This document shows positions 1 through 13,099 of a stretch of DNA of 60,000 bases, piece by piece. How positions within the stretch are numbered: position 1 is the first letter of the stretch; each line of letters begins with the position of its first letter. This DNA comes from Apostichopus japonicus (Eukaryota > Echinodermata > Holothuroidea > Aspidochirotida > Stichopodidae), in the NCBI RefSeq assembly GCF_037975245.1, contig NC_092564.1, forward strand, positions 17,349,484 through 17,409,483. The letters run 5' to 3'. The position numbers were made by a program, and so were the translations under genes. Under the pieces are notes generated by a model. It saw only the letters and a program-made list of their open reading frames with translations, was not told where the DNA came from and made no database searches.

Positions 1-511
1 AACCTTTTCAGTTTATTGTACAAGGGACTCTGTCAATATACATATATGAATGTTTTCTTCTTCTTTGAAAACCTGCCTTAATTCTTTGTAGATTAAATAA
101 AAACAAGTTTCTCGAAACCTTTACAGTTCAAACCCTAATTCTCAGACCAACCTCAACGTTCTGTGCATTGAAAATACAACAATAAGAATTAACTGCCGTT
201 CTGCACCCATACCGCAGGTCACTCTCATTTTGCCCACATGGGTGATATGGGATTCATTGGATCATTCAATTCGTAATTAAGCAGAGAGTTGACACGCGTC
301 ATGGTGTGACAGTGGCAAGCGCAATTCGCTTCGTTTGCATTGCATTTTGAGTTGTGCAATTGGAAACACACAAGAGTATACATAACTTCGCGCAGGCTTA
401 CATGTGACATGTGTCTCAGTTCTGACAATATTGAAATGAGAAAAGTAACTCTTTTTTTTTTCTTCAAAAAAGTGAGTTAACGCTCAAACTTTTTAAAGCT
501 CAAATGTTTAC
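1..511 (-). other. Intron of the TGFBR2-like gene (partial)
   Basis: Follows the GTAAAC donor of exon 4. No coding similarity or repeat recognised; AT-rich. The next kinase exon must lie left of the window. Confidence 0.7.
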
Positions 512-1341
512 CTGTCCGCTGTTGGCGAGTTCTCTTTCTGATGCCCGAGGGTCCAACTTGAGGGCGAGTCCAAAGTCTGCGATGACGCAACTGCCGTCAC
601 ACTTCATCAGTACGTTACTGCTTTTAATATCTCTGTGAGCGACCGGGTACTTATTCATAGGCGGGTCGTCGTCAGTGATATCGGCGTGCAAGTGAGATAT
701 ACCACTGGCAGCCGAGCAGGCCATACGGCAGAATTCCTCCCACGTGACAGTATTTTGGGATAAGTAGTCGTGCAGCGAACCGCTCGGGTAGTACTGTGAT
801 ATCAACCAGTATTGTCGCTGTGGTTGCGGATACGAAATTTGACGCACCTCTGCCTTTAAGAAGCGAATGATATTCTCATGCTGTATCATAACCTCGGGAT
901 CACTGAAGAGTTCCTTCTCCACATTCCATGATGTCGAGTCGAATTCGTAAAATATCTTGACCGCCACCGTCTTCTCTTTGCCCTCCAAGGTCTTCCATTC
1001 CGCTCTCCATACGGCAGCGAACCGCCCTCTGCCAACCACGTCTTCTAGTGTTAGATTGAGTGGAACGTTATCGTAGAGGGAAGGACTCAGTGGTGGCGTC
1101 CCATTCAACGCTTTGGTGTCGCTGCACTCAGTACCGAGATCTAAACTCGTCGAATCGGTATTACTCGTGACTGTGCACATACCGTCCGATCTTTGCCGAT
1201 GGATCTTAACGACCACAGTGAACATGGCTGACGTTGCTATGACAACGCAGACGATGGTTCCGATGATGATGACGGCAATTATAACCGGTTCTAGATTGAT
1301 TGGATTCTTCGACTCGGTTCTGTCTTCTTTCGGCTCGAATC
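512..1341 (-). CDS. TGFBR2: TGF-beta receptor type II-like, exon 4 (linker, TM helix, kinase N-lobe to activation loop)
   Basis: Encodes the transmembrane and first kinase part of a type II serine/threonine kinase receptor, which binds TGF-beta ligand and phosphorylates type I receptors at the plasma membrane. The exon is 276 codons after a 2-nt split codon. A short acidic linker is followed by the helix PVIIAVIIIGTIVCVV. The glycine loop GRGRFAAV begins near exon residue 103, the ATP lysine is in VAVKIF (about 128), the catalytic HRDIKSSN is near 235, and DFG is near 255. It ends at LANSGQ, just before the expected activation-loop and APE segment. The acceptor reads TTCATTGCAG and the donor CAG/GTAAAC; the intron frame stops after four codons. 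All visible catalytic residues are intact. GRGRFAAVW, the KLDP segment and LANSGQ match my recollection of TGFBR2 better than activin or BMP type II receptors. The remaining kinase exons lie beyond the left edge. Confidence 0.93.
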
Positions 1342-1997
1342 CTGCAATGAAGTAAACAACAACAACATTCGATTCACTTTTCCAATAGTTTGCTAGCCTG
1401 CTGTATTATATGGTCATGATGGGTAATATATGTATTGTTTATTATTATTATTCGATGAGCGATATATTTTCTGTTTCAGAATACAAACCATTGATTTTCA
1501 AATAAAAGACTTGAGTCAGGCTACATGAAAAAACGCAATGAATTGTGGGAATATGACGTAATATACAGGGTAAAATGTGATGGCATGTTTTCCCTCATCG
1601 ATAAATTCAAACGATTATGCTATAGGTAATGATTTGATGAGTTAACCGAAAAATATTATATGTGTGCAAAACTGACACAAAAGTTTGCTTTAATAGAGCG
1701 AAGGGAAATCAAACCCAACATGTACCGTATATACCTGTTTCAACGAACACCCTTCGAGGAATGCACGTCCCACAATGTATTGCAAATTTGGTTTCTACCA
1801 GTGAATGTTTAATACCTTAGTGTTTCCATCAGTAAGATTAAAGAAAAATAATAACTTAAACACTGATCGGGATGATGGGAGTAAATGTATGAAGGTTAGA
1901 GTGTTATATGGTAAGGATATTGCTGGGGGTTGGCCGGGTGATGATGGAGGTTTATATACCTTGTGTATAACATGAAAATATATGCACAGGTAACATT

Positions 1998-2174
<177 letters not shown>

Positions 2175-3689
2175 CGAATGCTAAGGCAACTGTACTCACC
2201 CAAAATACACTCACTTGTAGTGGAATAGGTATACTCAACGTATCTTAGCAAAAAAATTACATAGACGTGGTTTTAATCTCATCATTCCCCTTTCTTCATT
2301 GGTTCAATTTGCTACGAAAAACCCAAGTGGCTGGTATATACTTGCGACTGGGTGTTTCTAATTACATTCGGTGGGTGATTAAGACATTCTGATGCAAATA
2401 CAACAGACTGAAACACAACGATCACAATGCGCGTACGCGGCAAACAGCCGATCTCAAAAAGCCGATCTCATTTCAGTTTGTCAATTTTTTTGCTAATGCT
2501 TCAATGGTAATTATAAACTGAATTGATTATTTAAATCAAAATGTAAAACCATCACGTTCTTTTGAGAAAAAAAAAATTATGGTTTGAGTCTGCGCAGAAT
2601 GTAAGCAGATTAAGCGCAGCTTATCACGGGGAGACCATTTTTTTGTTTCTTGTTTTGATACAGTATCACCATTTCAAAGGAGATCTCTTTTTTTAGATAT
2701 ATCAATCGCGCAACAGCTCTCGGTGTGTTTCGGTCCTTTAGACTCGACTGGATGGAATGACAGTATAAGAGGGCAACATTCAAACAAATTAACAAACAAT
2801 GGATTGTTCCTTTAATTAAAAAAATGAAAATAGATGCCTTCACAATGTGATGTTATGTTTGATCATGTTATTTGTAGCAGCTATTTATAAATGTATATAT
2901 GCTGAGTGTGATATGCCTCCCGCATATTTCTGTGAAATATAGAGTGTTATGTATACAATGTTTCGTGGATATAGTAGCACTTATATACAATATTCCCTTC
3001 CCATTGGCATCCCAGTCTCTCTAAGTTACCAACGACTTCAATTTTGCCCTTCGCTCTATATATAGTATCGTACCACCCCTTGTCGGGGAGGGGTGGGGGT
3101 ATAGTAACGGCGATTCCTTCATACCATAGACTGAAGACTTTAACACGTCTTAGAAAACATTACAGAACCAATCACTTCAATCTTCCATGTTGTTCATTGT
3201 TTCTGTAGAGGTGGTAGATTACTTGCAACTTATTTAGCTGAAATAATCAAAAGGTTTCTAACATGAAACAATTGATTTCACACTTGTCGGAAGTCCACTT
3301 CAACAAATCCATGATGATATCTTATATTCGAATAGTTTTAAACGGACGTACTTCTCCCTTCCTTCTTCGTTAATTACTTATTATCCTTATTATTAATACT
3401 ATTATTATTCAGTTTGTCTCTTGCGGGTTTTTTTTTAAATTTTTCCTCGGTTCACGGAGTCAGGTCAACATCACAATCAACATGTCAGCCTCATCGAAGC
3501 AAAAACAACGTGCCAAACTTCGAACTTATTGAACATTCTAATTGGGTCGAAGTTTACTGCAGAAAATAATGACTCCGTCAAACAGTAAATATCGTACGTA
3601 ATGAAATATACGACTGACACAACTTTCAACTTGAAACACAAATACTGATATAATGATATTTTTCAGCGCTAGAAAAGATAATAACACCA

Positions 3690-3805
3690 ACACCCCACCC
3701 CATCCCCACCCTATCCCCCAACCCATCCCCACTCTATCCCCACCCAATCCCCACTCTATCCCCCACCCCATCCCACCTATCCCCCACCCCGTCAGACAAA
3801 TGCCT
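3690..3805. repeat. CCCCACCC / CCCCATCC low-complexity tract
   Basis: Pyrimidine-rich, imperfect 6-13 base units of the type CCCCAYCC in tandem on the plus strand. The proline-, glycine- and tryptophan-rich frames crossing it are not genes. Confidence 0.9.
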
Positions 3806-4563
3806 AGTAAACGTCGGACGTTTTTCACCACTTGGGATGAGAAAAAAACCAGCACAAACACGAAACATGAAAGAAATGCTTAAATGAAAATATCGAATTT
3901 TTTGAGGAAAAGGGTTTTTTGTACACTGCCCGTCGTTCCCTTTAACGTATATATATAGTCTCCTAAATCTCCTAAATATGACTATATGATTTGAATGTTG
4001 ATGGTCTTGTCCTGAGAAAAATAGCAATTTCGGACGTATACGATAAAGCTTACGATCACTCAGTTAACATGGAGATCACTCAGTTCTACAAAATAAACAT
4101 TTCACAGAGGCGCACGTTTACCATTGACCTGAGAGTCTGAACTCCTCAGCTCTCCTCCCCCCCCCCCGCCCCACACAACCATAACCCTTCAATAAGCTTC
4201 ACAAAAAGCTGCATTTGACTCAACTGGCAAATCAATAGATAGACTTGATAGTTATTCTGGGCCGTTTCATTCCCCTCCCGATTACCGCTCTCCGTTATCT
4301 ACCCCCACCCCCCCCTGCCCGCCTATCCCACCCTCCCACCATCACCCTTACTTAATATATACCGCACTCAGTATTTTACTCGGGTGATTTAGCGATTCCT
4401 CCTACTTGCATAATTACCAACAACCCCCACTACTACCAACCTTCCCCACCCTCCCTCATCCCCCATCGCCCCATCCTCCAAGCACCACCATCATTTCCTC
4501 TCCGCCAATAGCCACACGTACATAGACAATATACTGCGTTGGATGCATGAGATGCATACAAAC

Positions 4564-4741
4564 CTTGTGGGAATTCTTCATAGTCAATATTTGTCAGGTT
4601 GTGACTAGTATTTCTCGATTGAGAAGAGCTTTTCTGTGTAAATAAAACGTCCTCATTTGCTGGGAAGTTGGTGGCGTTTGGGTAGAACAGTTTAACGTTG
4701 CAGTTGTTGTTTGTACAGGTACACGTGAGACCGTCTGAAAG
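4564..4741 (-). CDS. TGFBR2: TGF-beta receptor type II-like, exon 3 (end of ectodomain and stalk)
   Basis: Reads LSDGLTCTCTNNNCNV followed by a long hydrophilic stalk ending EEFPQ. The closely spaced cysteines followed by NNNCN are the signature at the end of the three-finger ligand-binding fold of TGF-beta family receptors. The stalk has several N-glycosylation sequons (NAT, NTS, NLT). The acceptor is TTTTTTTAACAG, joined in phase 0 to exon 2. The donor CAAG/GTTTGT leaves one base that completes a glycine codon with exon 4. An alternative AG seven bases further in would break the frame, which decides the acceptor. The stalk looks longer than in vertebrate TGFBR2, from memory. Confidence 0.88.
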
Positions 4742-5063
4742 CTGTTAAAAAAAGACAGTGTCAGATGCTTATAAGGGACCTTTGTTTTAAATTTAATTCA
4801 CACACACATGTATTCAACCAAGAAAATACCACATATTTAAAGCGTCCTCTATTTGTTAAGACCTCCCCTCCCTCACTCTACTACACCCCTCTAAACCCCC
4901 TCTCCACCACACCCTTCTCAGCAATACCCCCACCCCCCCTCCCTCACTCCCGCGCCTTTATAATTCCCGTCTTTATTACCCCTACCTCTTTCCTTATACA
5001 TGCTAGTTAGCCTATACATGCTGCGTATGTAGTACAAAACACGATATTTTGCTTTAAACTTAC
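4742..5063 (-). other. Intron 2 of the TGFBR2-like gene
   Basis: Short intron of 322 bases between GTAAGT and TTTAACAG. It contains a CCCTCC-rich stretch at 4860-4960. Nothing else seen. Confidence 0.8.
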
Positions 5064-5311
5064 AAGGCAATAATACTCTATCCGTTCTTGCAAGGGAAAA
5101 CATGACAGAAACACAGTTGAGGAAGGACTTTTAGCTGCAAGGCACGCCATACCGTACGAAGAAGGGTCTCCCTGTGGACATTCCGTCACATGTTCACAGT
5201 CGTGAGTACAAGAAGCAGTGGTTTCATCACAAGATAAAGTTGCATTGACGCAATCGTAACATTGTAACGGACTAGCCAGTCTGGTGAATGACGTCAGAAG
5301 AATGATAAAAC
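5064..5311 (-). CDS. TGFBR2: TGF-beta receptor type II-like, exon 2 (signal peptide end, cysteine-rich ectodomain)
   Basis: After two bases of a split codon the exon reads FIILLTSFTRLASP, the hydrophobic core and end of a signal peptide. The cysteine-rich ectodomain follows, beginning LQCYDCVNATLSC and continuing through CTHDCEHVTEC, GMACLAAK, FLSCF and EYYCL. The CxxC start and spaced cysteines fit the extracellular three-finger domain of type II receptors. The acceptor is TTATTGTTTTACAG and the donor GTAAGT. The exon has no start codon, so an upstream exon ending in phase 1 is required; the exon at 28154 meets this. Confidence 0.88.
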
Positions 5312-5648
5312 CTGTAAAACAATAAAGAAATTGAGTGAAAGTTACAAGCTAAAATCACTCAAGTTGGTACACACGGACGAATCACGTCGACTGTTTATGT
5401 GTGCGTGCTTGCGCGCGTGACCGAGCGCGCGGGTGTGTGTTCGGCGTGTGTGCTTGCTTGCTCACATTTCTTAAAAATCCTCAAGTACCTCCCACAGTTC
5501 AAAAACAGTCCCTAAAATATTACATGTAGACGACCAGGCGATAACTAGAATTTCATTCTGTGCTATGGTTGAGAGAAAGGTAAACTAGTGCAGCAACAAA
5601 CAAACCTATGCCAACCTGCCCATTTGAGGGTATTAGCATATTTTTTGG

Positions 5649-5649
<1 letters not shown>

Positions 5650-5684
<35 letters not shown>
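5650..5684. repeat. (TA)n microsatellite
   Basis: Pure alternating TA tract. Confidence 0.97.
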
Positions 5685-5686
<2 letters not shown>

Positions 5687-6187
5687 CAATCTATGCAAAT
5701 GGTCAATATTGTTTTCCCGTTCAAGGTGTAAATATTGTGTATGCACGAGGTATGGTAATATATGATATCTCGTGATCGCTTTGCTAGTGTTGCGTATACT
5801 GTCACGCAACACTGCAGAAACGCACTGTCCAGACATATGTTTCGTGCATGTCTACGTTACTTCGCTGCAAAATGCGTGGATTAGAATGCCAAGGTCCGGC
5901 AACTTGCAAATGTGTATGCCATGAGCAGATTTGTGCAAGCTATAAAAGACCACCATGATATTTCGAAAAGAAAAGGTACTTAATTAATTAATTAAAGCTT
6001 CGAAGTTATATTGTTTTTCTGTTTCTTTACATCCAGGGAATGAAATAATTGAAAAAGAAATCGTAGTAATCTAGATCCAATTCCGACGGATTTGCCATGT
6101 GGTACGTCAGTGTGTACTATGGCTGTATATCTTTTATGACAGAAGAGCCAGGCAGTGAGGCAGGCATGAAGTTTTATATATGAAACG

Positions 6188-6188
<1 letters not shown>

Positions 6189-6260
<72 letters not shown>
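6189..6260. repeat. (TA)n microsatellite
   Basis: Pure alternating TA tract of about 70 bases. Confidence 0.98.
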
Positions 6261-6261
<1 letters not shown>

Positions 6262-8159
6262 TGCTCCATGGGACCAGTATACAGGATATACCACCAAACA
6301 AACAAAAAGTCTATGTTTGTTGTCTGCAGGCTCCTTTAACACATATAGAAGGATCAATCACCCACGCTTGGCCCTTCTCACCCTCAAGAGATTTTTATAA
6401 AGGTCGTAACCTGTAATTGGGAGGAGATCTCAGTATTGTCCTGTTGTCCCTACAAATTTCCTCCCGAATTGCTTCAGGTTGTAAGCGACATACATTCCTA
6501 TGACAACGCATGTGACGAGTGCACAGGATGGATTGAAAAGAAATAGAACATGACAGGTATACTGTAAAAAGCTCAGCGCAGAAGCGTTTGTTATGTGTAG
6601 CCCGTAATTGTACATTATAGAGGCCTACCTGTCATATATAATGTATATAGGAGTATGTTTATACGACAAGACACTGGTATGTGTGTCTATAGCGTTAAAG
6701 CCACATGTCACAGACTGGTTTCTGTCTGAAGTTTAAAGTTCACATAGTTCTTTATTAATATTCTACTTTTTTTCTGGTGCTAAAAATGACTTCCACCCAC
6801 ATACCCCACATGCCCCACATACCCCACCCCTCCCTTATCTACCAATATTCCAAAAAGCATGTCCCATATGGGCGTATATATATATATAGGACGGAAGGGC
6901 GTTGAAACTGGAGAGAGAATACGGAAGGGTGAGGGGGTAGTTACCTATATATTTCCTATAGCGGGGTTGTGGATATTTGGGTGCACTGATACCGGCCTTT
7001 TGATAAATGTTCGTTGAACTGATCAACATAACGCTTTGCTGTATATTCAGTTGATAGTCTCTGACGTTTTGCTCACAGGTGACTATATCTATTAGAGCCT
7101 TGTGCATGGTTCGTCGGCGTTGTGTAGATACGTGGTGCCGAGGAAACATCTCACAACCCGAGTGGGGTGGGGAAGGGGAAGGGGGAAGGGAAGGTAGGGG
7201 GTCCTGGGAGCAGTAAGGTATCCTAGTCCATCTTCTTATGCAATTGATTTGTCTCAGTGTTACTGAAATCATTATTAGGGGCCTACTGCATAGCGGGAGT
7301 GAAAGTCATGATGCGTGCAGTACCGCCGTTTATGGTGGTTTCCTCCAACAACAACAAAAAGGAAGTTTGTTTAGAAAATGTTTAGTCGATACTTTCACGA
7401 CTGCAATAAATATGTCCAATTTATACTGACTATATATACGCGTTACATGACTTGCTGTTCTATAAGATTTATATAAAAAAAAATTGAAAACATGTTTCCG
7501 ACATTCGGCCATATTGTAACATAATTACCACGCATGCAGTGCATGCATGGTCTATTATGTCACGTATCTAATATAGTACAAATCTGGTATTATTAACAAT
7601 GCCTATTTTAAGCTTCGTAAGAGGAACAAATATCAAGTTTCCTGTGGTTTTCCGTCGAGGAGAGGATATTTGTCATATGGTTAGCTTGTTTTCACAGAAT
7701 ACAGAAATGCCCTGCTCAAATTGATTAGTTTAAACTAACTGACATCCGCACACACAGTTGATTTTACCAGCTCAAAATACACGCATTTGACTGGTTAAAG
7801 CATATTATTGCGTGGGCAGGCTTTAATATGAAAACGTGATGTCATCGGTGGAGTGAACAAAGGGGTGGACGCTATATGCCTCCTTCCCACACCTTCCATC
7901 ACCAGTCACGGGAAGATGCATCCAGTGGTTTTATTTGTTTTTCAGCAGGCAAAAAAAATTTACTACTTCTAATTATACTCCAACCCCCCCCCCCCAACCC
8001 CAACCGCCTACTCGACCAAACACACAAAATCAGGAATATCAAAGCAACCTTGCGGTCAGTGCCAATCGTAGACCTTATTAAGTCTAAATATGACTCAGAA
8101 TGCACCATCTGACTTCTGAAAAGGGACGCTCCACCCTCCCGCACCCCACATGAGATTCG

Positions 8160-8306
8160 GCGTCAACGACCCCAGGACCATACAGTCTCCTCCAGGAAAT
8201 CCCTCAGGCGCCTCGGGTCCTCCCATTCAGGTTCATTCCCTTCCTAAATCAGCCGGGCATTTTAGAATTTGCCTCCACCACCTTTGAAATCCTGTGCACG
8301 CCACTG
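8160..8306. mobile_element. Probable right end of a TIR element (truncated)
   Basis: Ends in GTGCACGCCACTG, whose reverse complement CAGTGGCGTGCAC resembles the CAGTGGCG termini of the complete elements at 15041 and 31429. It also shares CAACGACCCCAGG with a second fragment near 38030-38082. No matching left end was found. Confidence 0.4.
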
Positions 8307-11300
8307 TATAGCATACGTCTCCACCCCCTCCCCTTCCCTGCCCCGCGGACACACGCACAGGCATGCACAACGCAACAATTAATGTATGTTTATATTTACG
8401 TAACAATAGGCATGGTCAATGTTAAAAAGTTTTTTATAATTGCTCCAAACTTGTAGCAAAAATGGAATAGTTCATTGTTTTTTAGCTTAGATTTATTCTG
8501 TACTTACTGTTTAACCCCTCCAAAGTAACCCCCCCCCCGCCCCCCCCCCGCCCCCCCCCCGCCAAACATAGAATTGCATCCAACAAAGAGACAACTCATT
8601 TTTTATACAAATATCGACCAATGAAAAAACTTGAAGGTGCCAGTATACCAAGCTTCATTTTTCATAACATTTATTTGTTTTTTCCCAAAACAATATCATA
8701 GATGAAAGTAAATATACATCATAACAGTTTAAACAGGTATATAAGGAAGTGTTACATAGCGAGGAGCCTGGGGGTTTTAAAGATGGCTTTATAGTCGCCC
8801 AATTAATTTTTAAATGTTGTTGACTGTTAAAACCATACTGCTAACAGTGCGGGATGTATTTCTATAACACTTTTAACTTTTGAGAAAAGACCTCTTTTTA
8901 ACAGCTGATGTTCATCAATTGAAATGATTTAACTATATCATATAATACACAGACCATTAGGTCAGCGCCTCGGATGGAAGACTATACCTCAATCGGGAAT
9001 AGATAAAACTTTTTATATCTTAGAAAGACATGCTCACAATGTTTTACCAAAATTTTCAAGGTCAAACTAGTCTTGGAAATGTTCGTCCAAGGAGGCTGTG
9101 GTTGCTAATATGAAGTTAAAAGAACTTTCTTTATTACGTAATTACAATTTTATAAAACAATGGATTAACATATATATTTTAAAGCTGAATATCTTGAAAT
9201 CTAAAACAACTTTAGAGTTTAGACACATTTCTGGCAATCAAATTGATCTCTTTTCTTGGGCTATGACACATCAAAACTAACATTCCTGCCTATGTAAAGT
9301 TATCCATTCAATTATGTTTATGTTACAACAGAAGTGATCAATGTTTTCATATTTGCACCTAACTTTTAGCAAAAGTGGCATATGTCATAATTTCACCTTA
9401 GTATAGATATATTCTCAACTATACTGATCTGATCTCTCCAAAGAACAGTCCCATTAATTTTGTGTGTGACTGACTATTGAATATTAGTTGACTTTCTAGC
9501 GTACTTGGGAATAGTAATTCTGGTAACTGTTAATATGTACGTGAGACGTATGGAAATGAGGAAATTTGATATTTGTTGTCTAGTGCAGGTTTTGTCAATA
9601 TCAGCTTACCGTGCAAGTTTTTTTTTTCTTGGGGAGGGTGGGGTGGGGGTGGGGGTATAGGTAGGGCGGGCAGGAAAGGATTGGGAAAGACATAGTAATG
9701 CAAGAGAAACAACCTATTTATTCACGCTTTAATCTCGAATGATGAATAACATAAAAACAATTTGCATAGTTTACATGTCAAAGATTGAGGACGTGAGTCT
9801 ATGTGCTGCGATGTACGGATATGACCCTAAAATTAACACAGTACTCACGTCCTAACCCTCAACCAAATATCGGTTAATAATTCCCAGTACAGTGTCATTT
9901 TGGCACCTCCAAGCAAAAATGTGAGACACATCTATTCGACGTATCGGAAGAAATCACACTACCTCATTGCACTTATGTGTGTAATATAATAATCTTGTTG
10001 CAAGCCTACATACTAGACTTACCAAAGGTAGGCCGGTTAGCTAGCCAAAGCAAACGTGGTTATGTATGGTTAATGCCGGGTCGACAAACTTAACCGACAA
10101 ACGATCCAGCGCCCTCAAGCCCGGTCCCCTTATACGACCAGACTGAACCCACGTGATCATGGTGGTGTGAGGTTAAAGTCTCAATACGTGTTTGCTGATG
10201 AATTTCGGAAAACAAACTTCCGAAGTAGATTCATTGTTTCTTATTCTAAATGCACTCTGACCAGGTCGGTATAATGGAGAAAAGCTGTCGCAATCGAAAG
10301 AAAGAAATTTAGCTTTCTGTTGCCCTTATGGCGCGAACGGTTTACCGTAAAATCACTGCGACCGACCATGTCAGCATGTTCATTACACAAAATGTAAACA
10401 AAATAGTCTACACATGCGGCCCGATCAAGAGTTTAACGCAGTCATATACTCGTATGATCCACTTTTTACAATTCCACGGAGGAACGTCTGAAAACATCTG
10501 TTTATTCATTGCAGTGAAAGGAAATGACACAATTTCGCAAGCTGTATCGGTATGACCGAGAGAAAGATACAAGAGCAGGGACCTAAGGCAGGCTAGCCAC
10601 GAAAGTAAAAGTAAGCCTAGGCCTAGGCCTAACGGTCGTAAACAAAAAAAAAGAGAGATTTGATTTGGCGCATGATCTGTTGGACGGGGCTTGCACATTT
10701 TGATTGAAGTTTGTAGAATCTACGGACTCGATAATAAATCTGGCGAATTTTATGCAGCTCAAAGTTTTGAACGACATATAACTCAATAAAAGTAACGAAT
10801 ATTGATATGAAAATTGCATAGAAATTTTAGTGCAGTAAGCTGGAAAGGTCGAAGTTTAAGTTTTGCAAACACGTACTGAGACTTTAAGTGAGGTATCGTG
10901 AGTCCCTCGTAAGGGAATAGATCATACACATGATCTCGGTTAACTTACTTTTTAAGAACAGTCACCCTAGATAGAGAAATCCTGGGCAAGAAAAAACATG
11001 ACTTGATTCCCTTTCACTGAAGGCCAATCCCATGCATATGATGCAGTTACAAGCCCCCAATATACATTTGCTTCGTTTGGGAGATACCAGTGTTCAAAAG
11101 AAATGCAGGCTTCCCATTTAGTGACAATATGAAGAATTCAGAATGGATTGACAGTTCAGCGACCATTTTGAATCTGACAAGATGTATGCATTGTCGAGAA
11201 ATGCAAATTGGGTATATAATGAATATTCATATAGGAACACATACTATACTTGACTGAACTGGGAGGGGGGGGGGGGTTGCACAACAAAATGTTACAGCTA

Positions 11301-11883
11301 GACTCCCAATTAATCTCTGCTCGCAAATATTTGATACAAAATGTCCTCTTGTGTGTGTGCGGATATAGGACTACAGATGGAAATACCGTAGGGGCGGCGG
11401 GAGAATCAGGGGAGTAATGCCCGGCCAACTCCCTGGGTGGACGAATTGTCTATTATCCATTCATTGCACTAATCAGAAGGTTCTTATGTATTCTTAGCAT
11501 CATCCAATGATCGGGTTAAGCGTTAAAATAAGAAACAGATATAACGAATCGTTGAAAAGACTGTCTTTGTTGTTACCGGTTACTATGGAAACAAAACAAC
11601 CTCGTATTATCTTTAAAACAAAAGATATGAGAATGCTCTAGTTAACTGAGGTTTGTAATATGCCCTAGGATATATTCGACCTGCCACCTTCGATTTAGTC
11701 GAAATGTTATAAAACCTGGTTCGGGCCATTCGTTCAACAGGAGCTCAAATTAGGTCGTCGAGCTCTCTTAGGGGTGATAATTAAAATGGTCCTGTAGTAA
11801 ACCGTGGAGGTAAAACCTCCATGAGTAAACGTTTGGTAGTTCAGAGACACATCGTTGCTACGGACAGGCTGTATATATAGATT

Positions 11884-12120
<237 letters not shown>

Positions 12121-13099
12121 TATGTTGATATTTTGCGTTACCATACACTGACGAAACTTTTTGCGCGCAACTAAATGCATGACAGCAGATATCAACTTGG
12201 AAATTATACTTTAATGATATCACAAACACAACTCAAATTTTATATTAGCGTAAACGTAAACTGACAAAGTATCATCGTGCGCGCTCTACTACCTGTCTGA
12301 CAACATACTATCACCATGGAAATAATACTTCAACAACAATTAAAACACGACCTGTCAACCCAAAGTTGCTTTTAGTGAAAGATTCGGGAGTTGGTTCCAT
12401 AATTACACCTTGACATTGCGGTTCTTACCGCAATTATAAGTCTATATCACAACAAACATTATTGACATATTTCTGAAGTCTTAGGAGATCCTCATGGAGA
12501 GTAAAAATAGGGCACGGGTGCATGGATTCAAATTAAAAGCTCTTATTATTAACATGAAGCATATTTCTTCATTAATATTTTCTTTGGGGTTTCTAAGTTT
12601 TTCCCTGCTTGATATATAAATATCGTCATAATGTGCCATATATGCCCTGTTACCATGGTGATTCTTCAAGACCCAGACTTGTTTTAAATATAGATGGCAT
12701 GTGCGGCAGACTATAACAGTAAATAACTGGATGGGTACAAGCAACGTACAAATACGCCTACTTGGCGCTCTAAGAACGATACATGAGTAAACTTAGTTTT
12801 CTCATAACTATCCACACAACGGACCAGTGGAATGTCTGTCGTGAAAAGTTGCGACGATTTAAGCGAAATAGCGGAAGTTACATCAAGTTACATTGGTTCT
12901 ATCAGTGATGTATATGTATACCCCTCCTCAGATATGACGACACAATCCCCCCCCCCCCCCCTCAGACAACGAGAAGACCAACAAACAGGCCATTGTAGAT
13001 GGGGAGCAAAAGCTTACGAAGTAGGATACTGTGGACAATCAGCGAGTAGTATTTACACATGGCCTGAGAAGTAACACCTTTGGACAAATAAAATGTCCG

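Noticed and set aside
6835-7272. 145-codon minus-strand frame
   Set aside because: No recognisable family; it crosses a poly-purine/pyrimidine run and a TA run, and lies inside intron 1 without good splice partners.
10017-10160. Minus-strand donor TTTG/GTAAGT downstream of an ATG near 10160, as receptor exon 1
   Set aside because: Frame from that ATG stops (TTTGGC then TAG) before the donor, and the phase-1 frame has an upstream stop and no ATG; the 28154 exon fits better.
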